The translations under genes were made by a program, and so were the position numbers. This document shows, one piece after another, positions 52,301 to 60,418 of a DNA stretch of 64,000 bases (within the stretch, counting starts at the first letter, position 1; the number at the start of each line of letters is the position of its first letter). The notes under the pieces were generated by a model. The model did no database searches. It worked only from the letters and a program-made list of their open reading frames with translations, and was not told the origin of the DNA. Origin of the DNA: Paenibacillus arenosi (GTDB lineage: Bacteria > Bacillota > Bacilli > Paenibacillales > Paenibacillaceae); contig NZ_JACYTN010000018.1 in the NCBI RefSeq assembly GCF_014841135.1, positions 41,576 to 105,575 of the forward strand, given 5' to 3'.

Positions 52301-54531
52301 AAGTCGAATTCAGCGCACCATCAAACACTGGTCAATTTATTGGTGGCAATAAAGCAGTAACGAATGCAGAAGGGATTGCACAAGTAACGTATCAATCTGC
52401 AAAGATTACTGGCGTAGCTCCACAAGAAATTCCGCTTAAAGCGGTCGTAAATGACACGAAACTTGGATTAACTGCTGAAAAGGAAGTTAAGATTACGTTC
52501 ATGCCAGCATCCATTAAAGGCGTTGTGACATCAGGTGACAGCAACAAGCCAGTGGCAGGTGCGAGTGTTAGAGTAACGCTTGATCTGAATGGCGATGGCG
52601 TCATCACACCAGGTGTAGACTTTGACGAAACGGTTAGAACGGATCAACATGGTGCGTATAGCGTCGTGGTTCCTAAAGGCGATGTGATATATGATTTAAC
52701 GGTCACACAAGAGGTCATGATTGGTGGCGTGTCCACCCCAGTTAGCTATAAACAAAAGGCGCCAGTTGGCGAGGTGACAGGGGCAGGTAATCAAAGCTTC
52801 GATTCGGATAGAACGGCGACAGGTATCGTCTTGTTCAAGCAGCCGAATGGAAATACGTCTGTACTTGCTCCAGCAGTGCTCAACAAAGCTAGCGTTTACC
52901 TGAAGAAACAAGATGGCACATACGTGATGCACAATGGAGCGCCAAAAGCGTTCCCATTGCAAGGACAAGGTGTATTTAATGCTGATGGTATCGCAATCGG
53001 TGAATATGAGCTCGAGGTGCGCTACGAAGTAGCACCTGGCCAATCCATCATTGTGAGCCGTGCTCCTGGTAAAGTAACGGCATCAGGGGAAATGAATATT
53101 TCCACTGAGTTGATCGATCCATACGGCACGATCACAGATGCAGTTACGAATAAAATAATTGAAGGTGCGAAAGTCACTCTTCAATATGCGAACACACCTA
53201 GAAACATCGCGAAAGGACTTGTTCCAGGACAAGGCGTCAAGCTGCCTGCTATTGCAGGATTTGCACCTAATGATAACGCGAGTCCTGAGCAATTGAGCGA
53301 TGCGAATGGCTTCTATGCTTATATGGTTTATCCAGAGACGGATTATGTTCTTGTTGTTACAAAGAGTGGATATGAATCTTATACGAGCCCTGTATTGTCC
53401 GTTGAATGGGAAATTGTACGACATGATCTAAAGCTAAAGCCGATCAACAGCGGCAATAGTAGTAATGGCAGTGACAATAGTAATAATAACGGCGGTAATC
53501 CGGTATCACCTGTTCCGACACCAGATCCAACTACGAAGCTCGCGCTTCAAATGGAGATCGACAAGAACAAAGTCAAAGAAGGGGAGAAATCCCATCTGAC
53601 GATTAGTTATAAAAACGCATCTACAAGTTCTGTTTCTTCCGCGGAAGTACGCATTACGCTTCCAGAAGGTGTTGTAGTTGTAGATGCTGCTGGCGGCGTA
53701 GTGACTGGAAATACTATTGTATGGAAAGTATCTAATATTGCTAGCGGCAAAGGCGACAGCTTCAAACCAGTGATTCAATGGCCGCAAATGAAAGCAGCAG
53801 ACACGATCTTCGACATTCACGGTGAGTTTGCTGTTAACGGTAATAACGACTCAAAAGCTAAAGCAGTAATCAAAGTGAACGTGTTCTCTGATCGCTTCGG
53901 TACACTTAAGCATCCACGTTATATCGTTGGTTTCCCGGACAAAGAGTTCAAACCGAATGGATATTTGACTCGTGCGGAGCTTGCTGCTATCGTAGCACGC
54001 CTCAAAGAGCCAGGTGCTGTTAGTAACGACAAACTATCTTATACCGATATTCGTTCAGGACACTGGGCAACCAATTCAATAAAAATTGCAACGAAGCATG
54101 GCTATTTCAGCGGATACAAGGACAACACATTCCGTCCAGACGCGCCGGTAACGCGCGGGGAGCTTGCTTCCGTTATGGCTCGCTTCTTGGAACTTGATGT
54201 GTATACGCCTGTATCGCATCACTTTACAGATTCGTCCGAGCATTGGTCAGGCAACACGATCGAAGCGCTATATCGCGGTAAATTCCTAGGTGGATATACA
54301 GATGGTACGTTTAAACCATCTCAGCATATTAATCGCGTTGAAGCAGTTACGATGATTAATCGCATGCTGTTCCGCGGACCGTTGAAAGGACTTGATCCTC
54401 TGTTCCCTGACATGCCAATAAGCCATTGGGGCTTTGGAGATGTACAAGAAGCAACCGTATCGCATGAATCGACACGCAACGTAGATGGCAGCGAAACGTG
54501 GAAAAGCACGTTGAGCAGCCCAGTCAAGTAA
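49381..54531 (+). CDS. Giant secreted surface protein with Ig-like, invasin-type and C-terminal SLH domains
   Basis: A 1716-residue exported protein. The signal peptide (~20-45, GALFMTFVLLCGQLM) ends near PVKAAS. A beta-sandwich (~50-240) follows; cadherin-like repeats lie at ~380-830, three of which start with similar SLQSVKIVTLPDS / EPLEKVRIETLPDS phrases. A Big_1 (invasin-like) domain at ~940-1040 has SILGDGKSSTVLTAKLQDENG. Carboxypeptidase-regulatory-like domains follow, then a Ser/Asn-rich linker and a DUF11-type domain (~1390-1495). Three SLH domains at ~1505-1690 (VGFPDKEFKPNGYLTRAE) would bind wall polymer. ATG 49381 follows AGAAGGAG. It is likely an adhesin or scaffold on the cell wall. 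Confidence 0.93.
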   Translation: MKELQQRKTSLNRKGALGKRLGALFMTFVLLCGQLMVPISPVKAASTSTVGGGTFFVDSDNWGGGASNSAADGDLDVGLKNQNKPGDIYSKYPVEFKIPNVNKLPTKSAQLLIRALDVDEYNAAVTNPGNGEWDRVYFSSSASDIALGSPYTPWKTTSKWRNNIAASGIAPNGEGYKNEITQGAYLGTLSGQDSKWNTSVLNFKPNEFHRIAQGDNYVGITIHHYYQDDRTNAPNTNWQMTVDWAQLIIDGGSREAAEITQADLKVEQGKVTIDTGFIPKVPGDYSMEVNVIEKSKVGNQEVERNLGISQKLFPGADTGKTENWNNIVITDRTIDPSKEYVVNVILFEDRGKGRKEEGHTNAGEAQHVVTFSTHDPLVADIAKSGYRSAPTAFSVDDFKSKYFKINGGAPNGDNLQSVKIVTLPDSVKGQLQLDGIAVTANQLIPVNELNKLTFVPVAAGFDGTVEFLWNGYNGTKFAVDDAKVTVNSSPEVKDIRKVMKAGDAELPFTKIGDFAPNYIDPGNEPLEKVRIETLPDSTKGKLVLVPSSGAAVDVVAGQEIEAADIDRLKFIPAPDAVGSVDFKWSGSDGLQYPLESKTVTIVINTPPVVGQVNKSGTIGATIDFATTDFSAAPAYTDKDGDLLEKVQLLVPPDLANKGRLKYTSSVTGAVYLNPGSAVTLTAAELGSLQFETSPTLPEGSIVYIPWLGFDGMHPSEQSGSINISYNGIPVAESVTVDADEGQPSVSIVLRGTDRESVTGITYGIATPPKNGVLTVDPSDPTGATWIYTPNAGFTFGQDSFTYVVTDQDGNTSISPGTVAITFHKALNGWTGNKQEGDSEPARAIPNQPLKLSAVSSIAAEGVTATVNGTSVPLTLSNAATWAADGFKKWESNTYIIPANVVGGQHTVTYVATNGAGAVVQTEAADKLADNDFKVATSNLTLTADPASILGDGKSSTVLTAKLQDENGNPIEGVEVEFSAPSNTGQFIGGNKAVTNAEGIAQVTYQSAKITGVAPQEIPLKAVVNDTKLGLTAEKEVKITFMPASIKGVVTSGDSNKPVAGASVRVTLDLNGDGVITPGVDFDETVRTDQHGAYSVVVPKGDVIYDLTVTQEVMIGGVSTPVSYKQKAPVGEVTGAGNQSFDSDRTATGIVLFKQPNGNTSVLAPAVLNKASVYLKKQDGTYVMHNGAPKAFPLQGQGVFNADGIAIGEYELEVRYEVAPGQSIIVSRAPGKVTASGEMNISTELIDPYGTITDAVTNKIIEGAKVTLQYANTPRNIAKGLVPGQGVKLPAIAGFAPNDNASPEQLSDANGFYAYMVYPETDYVLVVTKSGYESYTSPVLSVEWEIVRHDLKLKPINSGNSSNGSDNSNNNGGNPVSPVPTPDPTTKLALQMEIDKNKVKEGEKSHLTISYKNASTSSVSSAEVRITLPEGVVVVDAAGGVVTGNTIVWKVSNIASGKGDSFKPVIQWPQMKAADTIFDIHGEFAVNGNNDSKAKAVIKVNVFSDRFGTLKHPRYIVGFPDKEFKPNGYLTRAELAAIVARLKEPGAVSNDKLSYTDIRSGHWATNSIKIATKHGYFSGYKDNTFRPDAPVTRGELASVMARFLELDVYTPVSHHFTDSSEHWSGNTIEALYRGKFLGGYTDGTFKPSQHINRVEAVTMINRMLFRGPLKGLDPLFPDMPISHWGFGDVQEATVSHESTRNVDGSETWKSTLSSPVK

Positions 54532-54626
54532 ATATGTAATGTAAGAAGATCATATTAGCGAGAATGAAAACACATCCGGCAGTGATTGGAAGTTCAATCA
54601 CAGTGTTCATTCTTAAATGAAACGGA

Positions 54627-54668
54627 AAGGGCGTCCCTTAGGAATAGAGGGGGCGTCCTTTTTTTTGT
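54627..54668 (+). terminator. Intrinsic terminator
   Basis: AAGGGCGTCCC and GGGGCGTCCTT (with G-T pairs) surround ~12 bases and are followed by eight T. Confidence 0.8.
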
Positions 54669-54796
54669 GCGATCGAAAGGGCATTAACCCATAACTATTT
54701 TACGAGACAAAGCGTAGTGTTCGCCAGTACACATAATGTCCATGTTGTACGTCATAATTTGTATAAATAGTGGATTGTGAGAGGAGTGAGCTGTTT

Positions 54797-55987
54797 GTGA
54801 ATCAACCCCCTCATCAACATAGAAAGATACCCATTCCACAACCGATTCGCAGCGATGGAGCGGGCGCAACCGATTTGGGACCTCGCAATATCATGCTGGA
54901 TATGCAAAATCCAGATATGCTTGTACCACCAGCGACCGATGCGGGAACCATGCCAAATATGAGGTTCTCTTTTTCCGATGCACCTATGCAGTTAAATCAT
55001 GGAGGTTGGTCTCGGCAAGTAACGATTCGGGAATTGCCAATCGCAACGACGATAGCAGGAGTAAATATGCGTTTGACCCCAGGCGGTGTCCGTGAGCTGC
55101 ATTGGCATACACAAGCGGAATGGTCCTTTATGATTCTAGGGAGAGCTAGAATTACGGCGGTCGATCAAGACGGGCGCAACTTTATTGCGGATGTTGGTCC
55201 AGGTGATTTGTGGTATTTCCCACCGGGCATTCCTCATTCTATTCAAGGATTAGAGGAAGGTTGCGAGTTTCTACTTGTTTTTGACGACGGGCATTTTTCT
55301 GATTTCGACACGTTATCGATTTCAGATTGGTTTGCTCATACACCGAAAGATGTCCTATCTGCTAATTTTGGTGTGCCGGAAAGTACATTTGCAAACATCC
55401 CTAAAGCACAAAGATACATTTTCCAAGCAGCAGTGCCTGGACCAATTGATTCACAAGCTGTACCAGACCCATTTGGTACGGTGCCAAAAACGTTCGCTCA
55501 TCGACTCCTAGCACAAACACCATTAATTACACCGGGTGGCAGCGTTCGTATCGTCGATTCTACCAATTTCCCAATATCCAATAAGATTGCAGCCGCATTA
55601 GTTGAGGTCAAGCCAGGAGCAATGCGTGAATTGCATTGGCATCCAAATAATGATGAATGGCAATATTACCTGTCAGGAACGGGACGTATGACCGTATTTG
55701 CAGCAAATGGTGTGGCACGTACATTTAACGTTCGAGCTGGTGATGTCGGGTATGTGCCGTTTGCTAATGGCCACTATGTGCAGAATACTGGCGATCAGAG
55801 TCTCTGGTTTCTTGAGATATTTAAGAGCGACCGATTCGCAGATGTATCCTTGAACCAATGGATGGCATTAACGCCGCATCAACTTGTAGAGGATAATTTA
55901 CATGTAGGCCCTGAGTTAATATACGCTTTGCGCAAAGAGAAGTATCCTGTGGTGAAGTATCCCGGATTCTCTTATTATCCGAAATGA
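54797..55987 (+). CDS. oxdC: Bicupin oxalate decarboxylase-like enzyme
   Basis: A 396-residue two-cupin protein closely like B. subtilis OxdC. Mn ligands in cupin 1 are His102, His104, Glu108 and His147; in cupin 2 His280, His282 and Glu287, in HWHPNNDEW. The usual enzyme turns oxalate into formate and CO2, using O2 and Mn. The lid that holds the proton donor in OxdC (SENST, residues 161-165 there) reads SDFDT at 168-172 here, so the Glu is replaced by Asp and the next two residues differ. This may change the balance between decarboxylase and oxidase activity or the substrate. GTG 54797 lies ten bases after GAGGAG. It is a single gene. Confidence 0.87.
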   Translation: MNQPPHQHRKIPIPQPIRSDGAGATDLGPRNIMLDMQNPDMLVPPATDAGTMPNMRFSFSDAPMQLNHGGWSRQVTIRELPIATTIAGVNMRLTPGGVRELHWHTQAEWSFMILGRARITAVDQDGRNFIADVGPGDLWYFPPGIPHSIQGLEEGCEFLLVFDDGHFSDFDTLSISDWFAHTPKDVLSANFGVPESTFANIPKAQRYIFQAAVPGPIDSQAVPDPFGTVPKTFAHRLLAQTPLITPGGSVRIVDSTNFPISNKIAAALVEVKPGAMRELHWHPNNDEWQYYLSGTGRMTVFAANGVARTFNVRAGDVGYVPFANGHYVQNTGDQSLWFLEIFKSDRFADVSLNQWMALTPHQLVEDNLHVGPELIYALRKEKYPVVKYPGFSYYPK

Positions 55988-56036
55988 ACGGCTAGGCAGA
56001 AAATTAGATTAGGAACGAATAGTGATGTGGACTTAT

Positions 56037-56070
56037 AAAGAGCTACAGGAATGAACCTGTGGTTCTTTTT
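56037..56070 (+). terminator. Intrinsic terminator after the bicupin gene
   Basis: AAAGAGCTACAGG pairs imperfectly with CCTGTGGTTCTTT around a short loop, followed by T. Confidence 0.7.
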
Positions 56071-56697
56071 ATACTATCTATCTTTCTTGCTTGAAAGAAT
56101 AATTATAGGTGAGCAAGAATGATTTTATTTCCAATAAATGGTTTTAGTATGAAAGTGCAAAGAGAATTTATACGTAGTATAGGTTATTTAGATGATTTTG
56201 TGAAGGTCGACAAGTAATTTCTACTACAGGCGTGATATAATAAAGAGGTTTGATTAATTTGGAAGAAGGCTAAGCTCTACGCTTTGTAAGACTAGGGAGC
56301 CTCCTATTTTCGTTACCAATATTGTTATACTGAATGAGGAATAAAAGGAAGGGAAACAACTTATAGAATACAATCAAAGTTGCTTTTGGATTATATGGGA
56401 AAGGGATACTACAGGAGATGATTGATGAAAAGGTATATCTATTGAAGGAGAATAGTACATAGCTTACTCTTTTATTTTAGACTATTATGCTAATAGTTTA
56501 GCCCTCAGATAATAGATACTTATTTACATTCTGATTGACTTTGTTGATTATTTGGTGCGATTATTCATACAAGTGATATAAAAAACATCATTTTTAGCTT
56601 GTAAGAATCTTTTATTTAGTTAATTTATAATATTTCAGAACTTATGTAGTGAACCAATGCTGCATCAAAAAATACAGATTGGAAACGAGGATGAAAA
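56071..56697. other. AT-rich spacer before the radical SAM island
   Basis: About 625 bases of markedly AT-rich DNA. A 31-codon phrase near 56366-56460 (contains VAFGLYGKGILQEM) has a protein-like look but no start signal, so it may be the tail of a decayed gene. The rest shows no feature I can support. The promoter of the following operon should lie in the last ~150 bases. Confidence 0.45.
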
Positions 56698-57474
56698 ATG
56701 AAAAAAGAGAAGTCAAGTCATTTTTATAAATACAACAAAATTATGGAAGTAATTCTTTTTGGTTTTTCGGTTCTATTAATAAACATTTTTTTGAGCGAAA
56801 AATTATATTGGGCGGCTGCTGGTGTTGCAGTTGTTACAATACTGTTGGAGATATTTATAAAAAATAAAGAATATAATCCACTTATCAAAAAAGCTATTCA
56901 AAGAGAAGTGAAGATCGGGAGTATAGAGGAGAATGGAATTACAAATCATTATTTTATGTACTCGAATGAATCAAAAAATGCTCGGAATTCAGAAATTGCT
57001 AATGCTATAGATTCATCAAATGAATTGTACCTAATCGGAGAATCGGGAAAGTCATATTTAGATATTCCAACAGATAGGCATTGGAAAAACATCAAGGCCA
57101 AACTAGATAAAGGGATCTCTTTTAAAGTATTACTAATAGACCCCTATTGTAGTAACAAATTGATAAGGAATAATTTAAACAATATAGAGTCTGGTGAGAT
57201 TGACAAGAAATTGGATATCGAGAGTTTAAAAAAGCTGAAAAGTAGATACCAAAACTTAGATATTAGATTTACTGACCAAATATATTGTTCATTATTTTTT
57301 ACAGATAAGTATATGATCTATGACCCTTATCATTTAGGAAAGATTGCAGACAGGATAGAAAATAACTTTATTGCATTAGAGTTAAGAAATGATAACACTA
57401 ATTATTATATTCTGAAAAACCACTTTTCTAATTGCTGGAGTATGTCGAGGTCATTTGAAGAGGTCATTAATTAA
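56698..57474 (+). CDS. Membrane-anchored protein with a PLD-like soluble domain
   Basis: A 258-residue protein. Two membrane helices (~16-33 and ~37-54) are followed by a soluble domain (~100-250) with alternating strands and helices: SSNELYLIGESGKSYLD, KGISFKVLLIDPY and CSLFFTDKYMIYDPYH. This order recalls phospholipase-D-like domains, but the HKD catalytic motif is absent. It could be a membrane-bound binder or sensor rather than a lipase. ATG follows AAACGAGGA. Its TAA overlaps the ATG of the radical SAM gene (TAATG), so the two are coupled. Composition is very AT-rich, unlike the genes around. I do not recognise a named family. Confidence 0.6.
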   Translation: MKKEKSSHFYKYNKIMEVILFGFSVLLINIFLSEKLYWAAAGVAVVTILLEIFIKNKEYNPLIKKAIQREVKIGSIEENGITNHYFMYSNESKNARNSEIANAIDSSNELYLIGESGKSYLDIPTDRHWKNIKAKLDKGISFKVLLIDPYCSNKLIRNNLNNIESGEIDKKLDIESLKKLKSRYQNLDIRFTDQIYCSLFFTDKYMIYDPYHLGKIADRIENNFIALELRNDNTNYYILKNHFSNCWSMSRSFEEVIN

Positions 57475-58322
57475 TGAAGAGGTTAATATTAACATATAAT
57501 CAAAATTGTAATCTTTCTTGTGATTTTTGTTACATAAATTTTCATTATGAAAAAATTGAAGACAAAACATATGAAATTATTAAACGAGCAATCTCTCTTA
57601 ATTTTGATATCATTACTTTCGGTGGAGGTGATGCTTTCAGTAAAAAGAGCTTCAGAGATTCTTGTATTTTAGCAAAGGAAAATAATCTTGTTACACACGT
57701 AGATACAAATGGACTCTCCATAAAATCAAATGATTTTGATTTTATAAAAAAATATGTAGATGTAATAGGAATATCATTAGATGGAATTGGCGAATATCAT
57801 GATGATTTAAGAAAATCAAAAAATCTCTTTAGTAAAATTAACTCTATTATTGAACATATGGAATCTTTAAATATAAAAATGAAAATAAACACCATACTAA
57901 CAGAGAAGAATAAAGATTCCATATACAATTTATATATTTACTTGACAAAGTTTAAGAACATTGAAAGGTGGAGTATTTATCAGTTTTTTCCATTGTCTGT
58001 AGCTAAAGATTATAAAGATATGTTCGAAATTTCTGATGAAAACTTCGATATAATCTTAGATTTTTTAAACAACGAATCTCCTCATTTCAAAATTGAAAAA
58101 TTTAAATTTAGAGATAGAGTCAATGGATATATTTTTTGTGATGAAGAAGGTAATGTATATACTAATAGCCTTGAGGGGGAGTATATACATTTATGTTCTA
58201 TATTTGATTACCACGTTGAAGAAATAATTTCAGAATTAAAAGAATTTATAAATCCTAAAACGAGCAATCGATATGTTTCAACTCAGAAAAAAATATATCC
58301 CAAAAATGGATGGAAGAAATGA
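57474..58322 (+). CDS. Radical SAM enzyme with viperin-like features
   Basis: A 282-residue radical SAM protein. The [4Fe-4S] cluster motif is Cys12, Cys16, Cys19 in NCNLSCDFCY. The SAM-binding GGGD lies at 50-53 (viperins and others have GGEP), and ISLDG at 100-104. The second half has MKINTIL (136-142), RWSIYQFFPL (165-174) and GYIFCDEEGNVY (218-229). These recall viperin, which has FKINSVI, RWKVFQ and a DSYLILDE segment in the same order. Viperins turn CTP-like nucleotides into chain-terminating ddh forms. It lacks a SPASM extension. A different small-molecule or peptide substrate is possible. The gene overlaps the membrane protein gene by one base and is about 18% G+C in its first full line. 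Confidence 0.75.
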   Translation: MKRLILTYNQNCNLSCDFCYINFHYEKIEDKTYEIIKRAISLNFDIITFGGGDAFSKKSFRDSCILAKENNLVTHVDTNGLSIKSNDFDFIKKYVDVIGISLDGIGEYHDDLRKSKNLFSKINSIIEHMESLNIKMKINTILTEKNKDSIYNLYIYLTKFKNIERWSIYQFFPLSVAKDYKDMFEISDENFDIILDFLNNESPHFKIEKFKFRDRVNGYIFCDEEGNVYTNSLEGEYIHLCSIFDYHVEEIISELKEFINPKTSNRYVSTQKKIYPKNGWKK

Positions 58323-58524
58323 CGGAACCAAAGAATAGGTTGTTTTGTATTATATAATTTGGAGGTAAAGAAAATTACGCTTACTATTAAATAGTAGATT
58401 TATTAAAAATAAAGTTGAGTATTCTATATTTATTTACTATGGGTATCAATAAGCATTATCCGCTAGCTAGCGCGTTAAACTGGTAAATGGAATTAATCTG
58501 ATTATATAAAGGGGAGGGCACCAT

Positions 58525-59454
58525 TTGCACATTACATGGAAAGAAGAAACCAGGAATCTTTCTGATGTATTGAAAAATGAAAAGATTCATAGCTGCTTGA
58601 TTAGCAAAGATGGAGCACTGGTATTTCAACATTTTAAAAATAGTAAGTCCGAGAAGAAACTTCATAAAATCAATTCCTGCACGAAGAGCTTTACTTCTTG
58701 CTTGATCGGCATAGCGCAAGATCAGGGATTGCTTCCCGATCTTTCTACTCCTATCCTTGAATTTTTCCCCGAGCTGAGGCGCAGCAGCGACTCTAGAAAG
58801 CAGTTGATCACGATTGATCATCTTCTCACGATGAGCGCGGGCTTCGATTGGCCAGAGTTGAGTGAATGGGATGGCTGGCCAGCAATGATTCATAGTCAGA
58901 ACTGGGTTAAGTTTGTGCTGGAGCGACCTTTAATAAGTAATCCTGGAGTGTCCATGAATTATAATTCGGGCTGCAGCCAGCTATTATCAGCAATTTTACA
59001 TAAAGTAACGAATGTTCGTGCACAGGAATTTGCGGAGAAGCATTTGTTTTCTCATTTGCAGTTTAACAATTACATTTGGCATGATGATCCGCAAGGCATC
59101 AATATTGGCGGCTTTGGTTTACATCTTTCTGTACAAGACATGCTCAAATTTGGCCAGATGTATCTAAATAAAGGAAGATGTGGCAAGAAGCAGCTCCTAA
59201 GTGAAACGTGGATTTCTTTGACGACACGACCTGAATACTTAACCTATAAGAACTTTGGCTATTATGGTCGACATTGGTGGGTTTCACAAACTGCAGCTGG
59301 CGAACCGTTTTATTATGCAATGGGGATGGGCGGAAATTATATTTGCGTAGTTCCATCTGAAGGCATTGTTATTGCGATTACAAATGACACCTATGGCGAT
59401 GTTTTTGTACCTCTTGACGTCATTAGAAGTATATTGTCCAAAGAGGAATGTTGA
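58525..59454 (+). CDS. Beta-lactamase-fold serine hydrolase (class C / PBP4*-like)
   Basis: A 309-residue protein of the serine beta-lactamase-like superfamily. SCTK (~50-53) is the SxxK nucleophile motif, and MNYNSGCSQLL (~138-148) supplies the YxN-type motif. HWWVSQTAAGEP (~252-263) stands where KTG or HTG usually lies. No signal peptide is seen, so it may act in the cytoplasm as an esterase or amidase. TTG 58525 follows GGGGAGG seven bases upstream. Composition returns to normal here (28 of 60 G+C in one line). Confidence 0.85.
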   Translation: MHITWKEETRNLSDVLKNEKIHSCLISKDGALVFQHFKNSKSEKKLHKINSCTKSFTSCLIGIAQDQGLLPDLSTPILEFFPELRRSSDSRKQLITIDHLLTMSAGFDWPELSEWDGWPAMIHSQNWVKFVLERPLISNPGVSMNYNSGCSQLLSAILHKVTNVRAQEFAEKHLFSHLQFNNYIWHDDPQGINIGGFGLHLSVQDMLKFGQMYLNKGRCGKKQLLSETWISLTTRPEYLTYKNFGYYGRHWWVSQTAAGEPFYYAMGMGGNYICVVPSEGIVIAITNDTYGDVFVPLDVIRSILSKEEC

Positions 59455-59520
59455 AGAAAAACGTACAGAAATCCGTATGGTGATATGGAAAGCTAACTAT
59501 GATTCGATAAAGGTTATGTC

Positions 59521-59558
59521 AAGACCCTGTTCCTCCATATGAACGGGGTCTTATTTTT
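59521..59558 (+). terminator. Intrinsic terminator
   Basis: AAGACCC(T)GTTC and GAAC(G)GGGTCTT surround CTCCATAT and are followed by T-rich DNA. Confidence 0.85.
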
Positions 59559-59607
59559 ATATAACGATATTAAACATGGGAGCTTGTCGGCGTTTCTGCG
59601 CATGTAG

Positions 59608-59664
59608 TTGAAATACACAAGTATATAATATAAAATACGATCATATGATAGAATGATCTATCAT
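59608..59664 (+). promoter_or_regulatory. Promoter and TetR-type operator of the FatR-like gene
   Basis: TTGAAA (59608-59613) and TAAAAT (59631-59636), with 17 bases between, form a sigma-A-like promoter. Just downstream a perfect 8-bp palindrome, ATGATAGA-ATGA-TCTATCAT (59645-59664), covers the expected transcription start. This is the arrangement of an autorepressor operator, as for FatR beside CYP102A3 in B. subtilis. Confidence 0.75.
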
Positions 59665-59698
59665 TATATAAATCGTTTGTACGAAAGAAGGGATCAAA

Positions 59699-60283
59699 GT
59701 GAGTAATGGAAGGTCTGTCACCAAGGAAAATAAGCTAAATGCGATATTGGATGCAGCAACGGAGATTTTAGTCAACAAGCCTACAGCGTCTATGAATGAT
59801 ATTGCCGACTACGCAGGTATAGGAATTGCTACACTACACCGTTATGTAGAAAGCAGAGAGCAGTTGTTTGTGCAGTTGGCCTTACGTGCGATTACAGTGG
59901 TTGGAGAAATACTAGACCAGATTCCGACAAATGATGAGCATATCGAAGCTTACATCCCAACTGTGGTCGAGGAGCTTATTCCATATGGAGATAAGATACA
60001 TTTTCTCATACAAGACAATCAGCTTTATTGCAATGAAGAAATACTTAAGGCAGAAGCTAAAATATTGGAGCCACTACGTGAAGTAATAGAAACCTTACAG
60101 CAACGGGGAAGTATTCGGCAGGACATGAGCAGCGAATGGATATTACACGTGCTTTACACGTTACTTATTTTGACATGGGGGCAAGTGCAAACCGGGCATG
60201 TTGCTAAGCGTTCAGCAGCAAAGCTGGTCATAGATACATTGTTCCATGGTGTTAAAGCTAATGCAGCAGCATCGTCCCGATAA
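59699..60283 (+). CDS. TetR/AcrR-family regulator (FatR-like)
   Basis: A 194-residue repressor. The N-terminal helix-turn-helix (~12-55) reads ILDAATEILVNKPTASMNDI and then GIGIATLHRYVESREQLF. The rest is a helical ligand-binding domain. GTG 59699 follows AGAAGGGA. It is followed by a CYP102-type gene, the same order as fatR (yrhI/bscR) and cyp102A3 (yrhJ) in B. subtilis, where fatty acids relieve repression. The palindrome at 59645-59664 is its likely operator. Symbol is not given because similarity is by order and family only. Confidence 0.88.
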   Translation: MSNGRSVTKENKLNAILDAATEILVNKPTASMNDIADYAGIGIATLHRYVESREQLFVQLALRAITVVGEILDQIPTNDEHIEAYIPTVVEELIPYGDKIHFLIQDNQLYCNEEILKAEAKILEPLREVIETLQQRGSIRQDMSSEWILHVLYTLLILTWGQVQTGHVAKRSAAKLVIDTLFHGVKANAAASSR

Positions 60284-60418
60284 TGTTATGCGATTCATCC
60301 TTTTTACTAGCATTCTTTGGATGATTTCTGAACTACTCATGAAATTTTCTACCTTCCTAGTAAGTCACCAGCGTATATCACACGAATCTTGTACGTAAAC
60401 CATTCGGAAAGGATGTTT

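Noticed and set aside
51918..52328. A 136-codon minus-strand frame and similar antisense frames
   Set aside because: They are by-products of codon use in the long SLH gene and have no start signals.
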